Source: Coxiella-like endosymbiont (lineage in GTDB: Bacteria; Pseudomonadota; Gammaproteobacteria; Coxiellales; Coxiellaceae). From it: DNA of 64,000 nt. The notes under the pieces were generated by a model that had not been told where the DNA came from, made no database searches, and saw only the letters and a program-made list of their open reading frames with translations. Position 1 is the first letter of the stretch, and every line of letters starts with the position of its first letter. The position numbers and the translations under genes were made by a program. This document shows positions 61,668-64,000 of the stretch, one piece after another. The DNA lies in NCBI RefSeq assembly GCF_030643785.1, contig NZ_CP094378.1, forward strand, positions 868,001-932,000. The letters are read 5' to 3'.

Positions 61668-62214
61668 GCATATTCGTGAAGTATTTTCAAAAGCTACCTG
61701 TCTTTATTCTAAGACAGAAGTGGAGGCTGCTTTGGATACGATGGCTATAGAAATTAGCTCAGCTCTGTCTTCTTGTAATCCTATTTTTTTATGTGTAGTA
61801 GTTGGAGGGATTGTTCCGCTTGGAAATTTATTGCCCCGGTTAGATTTTACCTTAGAAGTAGATTATATTCATGCTACACGTTATCGCGGTGATACGAAAG
61901 GTAAAAATTTAGAATGGAAAGTCAAACCTACTTGTAAAATGAAAGGTCGCACGGTGGTAGTCGTCGATGATATTTTAGATGGAGGGGTCACTTTGGGCGC
62001 TATTATTAATTTTTGTAAAGAACAAGGAGCACAATCGGTTTATTCTGCTGTTTTAGTAGATAAATTCGATGCTCGGTTACCTAGTGGTCCTATATCTGCC
62101 GATTTTAGCGGCTTAAAAGTAGGAAATCATTATGTATTCGGATATGGGATGGATTATAAAGGATATCTTCGCAATGCCACCGGTATTTATCGAGTAGCTC
62201 CCGAACATGAATAA
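61609..62214 (+). CDS. hpt: hypoxanthine/guanine phosphoribosyltransferase
   Basis: Salvages hypoxanthine and guanine with PRPP to IMP and GMP. About 201 residues from ATG 61609, which has AAGGAGA at 61594-61600; the earlier TTG 61603 is less likely. The conserved [19 protein letters not shown] start block, [10 protein letters not shown] loop, and PRPP motif [17 protein letters not shown] are intact, as is the base-recognition region with [20 protein letters not shown]. Overlaps the end of mscS. The free-living relatives have the same enzyme type. Confidence 0.93.
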   Translation: MNTTVEGALIKGDAPMILPEHIREVFSKATCLYSKTEVEAALDTMAIEISSALSSCNPIFLCVVVGGIVPLGNLLPRLDFTLEVDYIHATRYRGDTKGKNLEWKVKPTCKMKGRTVVVVDDILDGGVTLGAIINFCKEQGAQSVYSAVLVDKFDARLPSGPISADFSGLKVGNHYVFGYGMDYKGYLRNATGIYRVAPEHE

Positions 62215-62247
62215 GTTTGGTGAAAAAAAATAACCTTGACTAACTTT

Positions 62248-62754
62248 TCAAGTAAGAGAACTAATTTTAATTAGTATCCCGTAATAGACAAAGTCCAGGT
62301 AATTCAACTGATTGCTTCGCATACGTCGTTCCTGGATTGCATACCAATTCGATCCATTTGGTTGGTTAAAAAGCAAAGCTAAAGAAATATTAAAATAACG
62401 TTGAACATTAACGCGAAATAAACCTTGAATCCCATTGCCTTCAATACGCATAGGACGAGTAGGTAAATGAGTTATCGATTGTTGCCATGCTAAATGCAAT
62501 AAGGTGTGATACCTCAGATTTTCATTCAATTTAGTTTGCTCATTTTTTAAAAGGAATTGCGAGACAGGAAGCGTCCTAATTTGTTTCGCACGAAGAAAGT
62601 TAAGATCAGAAGGGGAGGAAGTCGACCATTCTTCCATTCCGTTATTTTGGGAAGTCGGTTGTAAAAAAACAATCATTTCAATTTGATAAACTTTTGCCTC
62701 GGCGGTAAGGATAGGACTCAAAGTAATGAATAATAAGATTAAGAACCATTTCAT
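62248..62754 (-). CDS. CsiV-like periplasmic protein
   Basis: CsiV-type proteins bind peptidoglycan and activate penicillin-binding proteins in Vibrio. The 168-residue product has an N-terminal signal peptide (MKWFLILLFITLSPILTAEA), then KVYQIEMIVFLQ, the LRYHTLLHLAWQQSI block, and a C-terminal FRVNVQRYFNISLALLFN, RRMRSNQLNYLDFVYYGILI, which match the CsiV family. It is shorter than typical because the central region is reduced. ATG 62754 follows the tgt remnant stop by a few bases, so the two may have been an operon. Confidence 0.7.
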   Translation of the reverse strand: MKWFLILLFITLSPILTAEAKVYQIEMIVFLQPTSQNNGMEEWSTSSPSDLNFLRAKQIRTLPVSQFLLKNEQTKLNENLRYHTLLHLAWQQSITHLPTRPMRIEGNGIQGLFRVNVQRYFNISLALLFNQPNGSNWYAIQERRMRSNQLNYLDFVYYGILIKISSLT

Positions 62755-62768
62755 AAAGAAATTCTACC

Positions 62769-63370
62769 TCAAATCAACCGACGTAAAAAATGGCAAGTTT
62801 CTTGCATAGCATAAATATTGTGAATACAAGCCAACTGAGCATAGGGTTTTGATTTTTGTTTGAAAAGGTAGCAGATAAGATCGGGAAAAATTTTGACACG
62901 TATAACAATCGCAGCCTTACGGTGCGTTTCTGGTGGAGGCTTACCACCCCGCTCCTGTCCACCACCCATGTAGTATTATAGCAAATTTTGCTTTCTGCTA
63001 TTTGCTTTCTGCTAAAAGTGGATTTATCCAGTTTTTAATAACTTCCATTGTTTTAACCATGTCACAAAGCCAATGACCTCTCACTACCGATAACAATCCC
63101 ATCCAAAATCTGTTGAGTACTTTTTTCTCTCAAACAAATCTCGGAAGCTGCCGCCTTGAATGATATCAAAGAGGGCTTGCCGATTGGGGCTGTAGGAAGA
63201 GTAGAATCGGTGCTCTCGGTCATGAACTTCTTTGGATTTGGTAATCCCACAGCGATGTGTTTATTCCAAAGCAGCTAAGGCGGCTTCTCGGCCGCCATTT
63301 TCGGGGGTACATTCATCAAATGCCATATATAATATAATATCGGCACTGTTTTTTTTGAGTTTTAATAGAG
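62769..63370 (-). pseudogene. tgt: queuine tRNA-ribosyltransferase remnant
   Basis: Tgt exchanges guanine 34 for preQ1 in GUN-anticodon tRNAs. The minus strand reads, across frames, ADIILYMAFDECTPENGGRE near 63300-63345 with the DxC block, FDIIQGGSFRE near 63135-63165 (the IVQGG loop), then near the end a degenerate zinc-binding region and LACIHNIYAMQETCHFLRRL before the stop at 62769. The zinc cysteines are partly lost, and the middle third is missing (a duplication lies at 62987-63014). The gene is clearly dead. It matches the loss of queF at the left edge. Confidence 0.82.
62987..63014. repeat. tandem duplication, 2 x 14 bases
   Basis: TTTGCTTTCTGCTA occurs twice directly in the tgt remnant, near a spot where a third of the gene is missing. 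Confidence 0.88.
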
Positions 63371-63538
63371 GATTTAGGCGTCAAGTGAACAATTTTTCTT
63401 GAAAGCCATCCTACTAACGAAGAGAGTCACTATACGCGCCTCTATACTTTTTTCAATAATGATCACTGAGAGAGTCACAATACTTGACAACCTTCCAAAG
63501 CAAACGTATATCACTTATTTAAAGTAGGAGGAAGAATC

Positions 63539-63829
63539 GTGTCGGAAATAATTGATGATTTAACAGTCGAATATGTTGAAGACGGCATTGTCACGCTTAG
63601 ACAGCTTGATAAAATCATCTTAACAAAAGGTGTCTGGTGCACTATTCTTTATAAGATCCAAACCTGGAACCGATCGAAACAAGCCTATAATCCGGTGAGT
63701 TATACCATTCGTCGCTATCAAAAACATGCTGGTGAATTTAAACAGCGCTCTAAGTTTACTATTTCTAGCAATGAGCAGGCACAAAAAATCGTAGATGCGC
63801 TAACTAAATGGATGGAAGAATCTAAATAA
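63539..63829 (+). CDS. small hypothetical protein of 96 residues
   Basis: GTG 63539 is preceded by an excellent ribosome site (AGGAGGAAG, 63526-63534). The protein is soluble, with SEIIDDLTVEYVEDGIVTLR, WCTILYKIQTWNRSKQAYNP and a C-terminal SSNEQAQKIVDALTKWMEES. It looks like a compact alpha/beta protein. I do not recognise the family. The clean frame and good start in a decaying region suggest a working gene. Confidence 0.75.
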   Translation: MSEIIDDLTVEYVEDGIVTLRQLDKIILTKGVWCTILYKIQTWNRSKQAYNPVSYTIRRYQKHAGEFKQRSKFTISSNEQAQKIVDALTKWMEESK

Positions 63830-64000
63830 TTTTCTTATTAGCCTAACTTTATTATTAAATTTGAACTGCTCGGTGTAATTTCTTTCATCATGGGGTAAGA
63901 CGCAAAAAAACAAGATAGGACTTAATCTGCTTTGTTTCGAAGAACTACGAGCTGCTGAATCATTTAATTGCCACAATCGTTTTTGGAGAAGAGACAGAAT
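63830..64000. other. window end, no gene seen
   Basis: No open frame or motif is apparent in the last 170 bases. A gene may begin beyond the edge. Confidence 0.3.

Noticed and set aside
1-64000. Use of TGA as a tryptophan codon
   Set aside because: Intact genes use TGG for tryptophan, and TGA ends intact genes (for example the RRM and IscU-like genes), so the code is standard.
1-64000. CRISPR array
   Set aside because: Repeats in the window are direct tandem duplications without spacers; no regularly spaced repeat was seen.
1-64000. Insertion sequences or prophage
   Set aside because: No transposase, integrase or phage structural sequence could be read, even in decayed form.

Overview
The window looks like a chromosome segment from a host-restricted gammaproteobacterium of the Coxiella / Legionellales type, most likely a Coxiella-like endosymbiont. 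This is inferred from gene content and remembered family resemblance, since no database search was possible. The supporting signs are an LbtU-type porin, HolD/RimI, CsiV, DUF1820, the suhB-trmJ-iscS and mutL-miaA neighbourhoods, AT-rich sequence, and decayed genes lying next to intact housekeeping genes. No insertion sequences, prophage, CRISPR arrays or rRNA genes were found.

Layout. 1-10 kb: a very AT-rich gene graveyard with recognisable remains of queF, a FAD/Rieske oxidoreductase, a FosX-like enzyme, an AhpD-like protein, an amidase and a Crp-type regulator, plus long unreadable stretches. 10.2-10.9 kb: a broken AAA ATPase. 11.5-15.7 kb: a well-preserved block with tRNA-Leu(CAA), folE, a HIT protein, an EmrAB-type efflux pair and a probable holD. 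15.8-19.3 kb: remnants of rimI, a cyclic-nucleotide-binding protein, a flavin reductase, asmA and trmB, with tRNA-Gly(CCC) among them. 19.3-24 kb: an LbtU porin, an outer-membrane remnant, an RRM protein and a YadGH-type ABC exporter. 24-27.6 kb: broken glpK, glpD and a large Sel1-repeat gene. 27.7-34.5 kb: suhB, a trmJ remnant, an OPT transporter, iscS, an unusual IscU-like protein, and cbpA/cbpM. 34.5-38.6 kb: collapsed ETF-QO, dienelactone hydrolase, etfB and etfA. 38.6-46.6 kb: ald, a small membrane protein, a second folE-like remnant, decayed unknowns, an mltD remnant, lepB, fumC and tRNA-Arg(CCT). 46.6-49.6 kb: a dead RND efflux pair. 49.7-55.3 kb: rnr, nnrD, tsaE and amiB, three of them carrying single-base frameshifts. 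55.3-64 kb: a dead PAS/hybrid kinase, mutL remnant, miaA (frameshifted), two small genes, nagZ remnant, mscS, hpt, csiV, tgt remnant and a small conserved-looking gene.

Three patterns run across the window. (1) Many otherwise intact genes (yadH, cbpA, rnr, nnrD twice, amiB, miaA twice, the DUF1820 gene) are broken only by one missing base inside a homopolymer run. This means either sequencing error or slippage, and mutL is itself destroyed here. (2) Perfect 10-17 base tandem duplications are frequent in pseudogenes and spacers, and I saw none in intact genes. (3) Losses cluster by pathway: queuosine (queF, tgt), electron-transfer flavoprotein (ETF-QO, etfA, etfB), glycerol use (glpK, glpD) and tRNA modification (trmB, trmJ, tgt). 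Folate entry (folE), Fe-S sulfur supply (iscS), fumarase, alanine dehydrogenase and purine salvage remain. No clearly new multi-gene system was found. The most unusual intact gene is an IscU-like protein lacking all three scaffold cysteines beside iscS.
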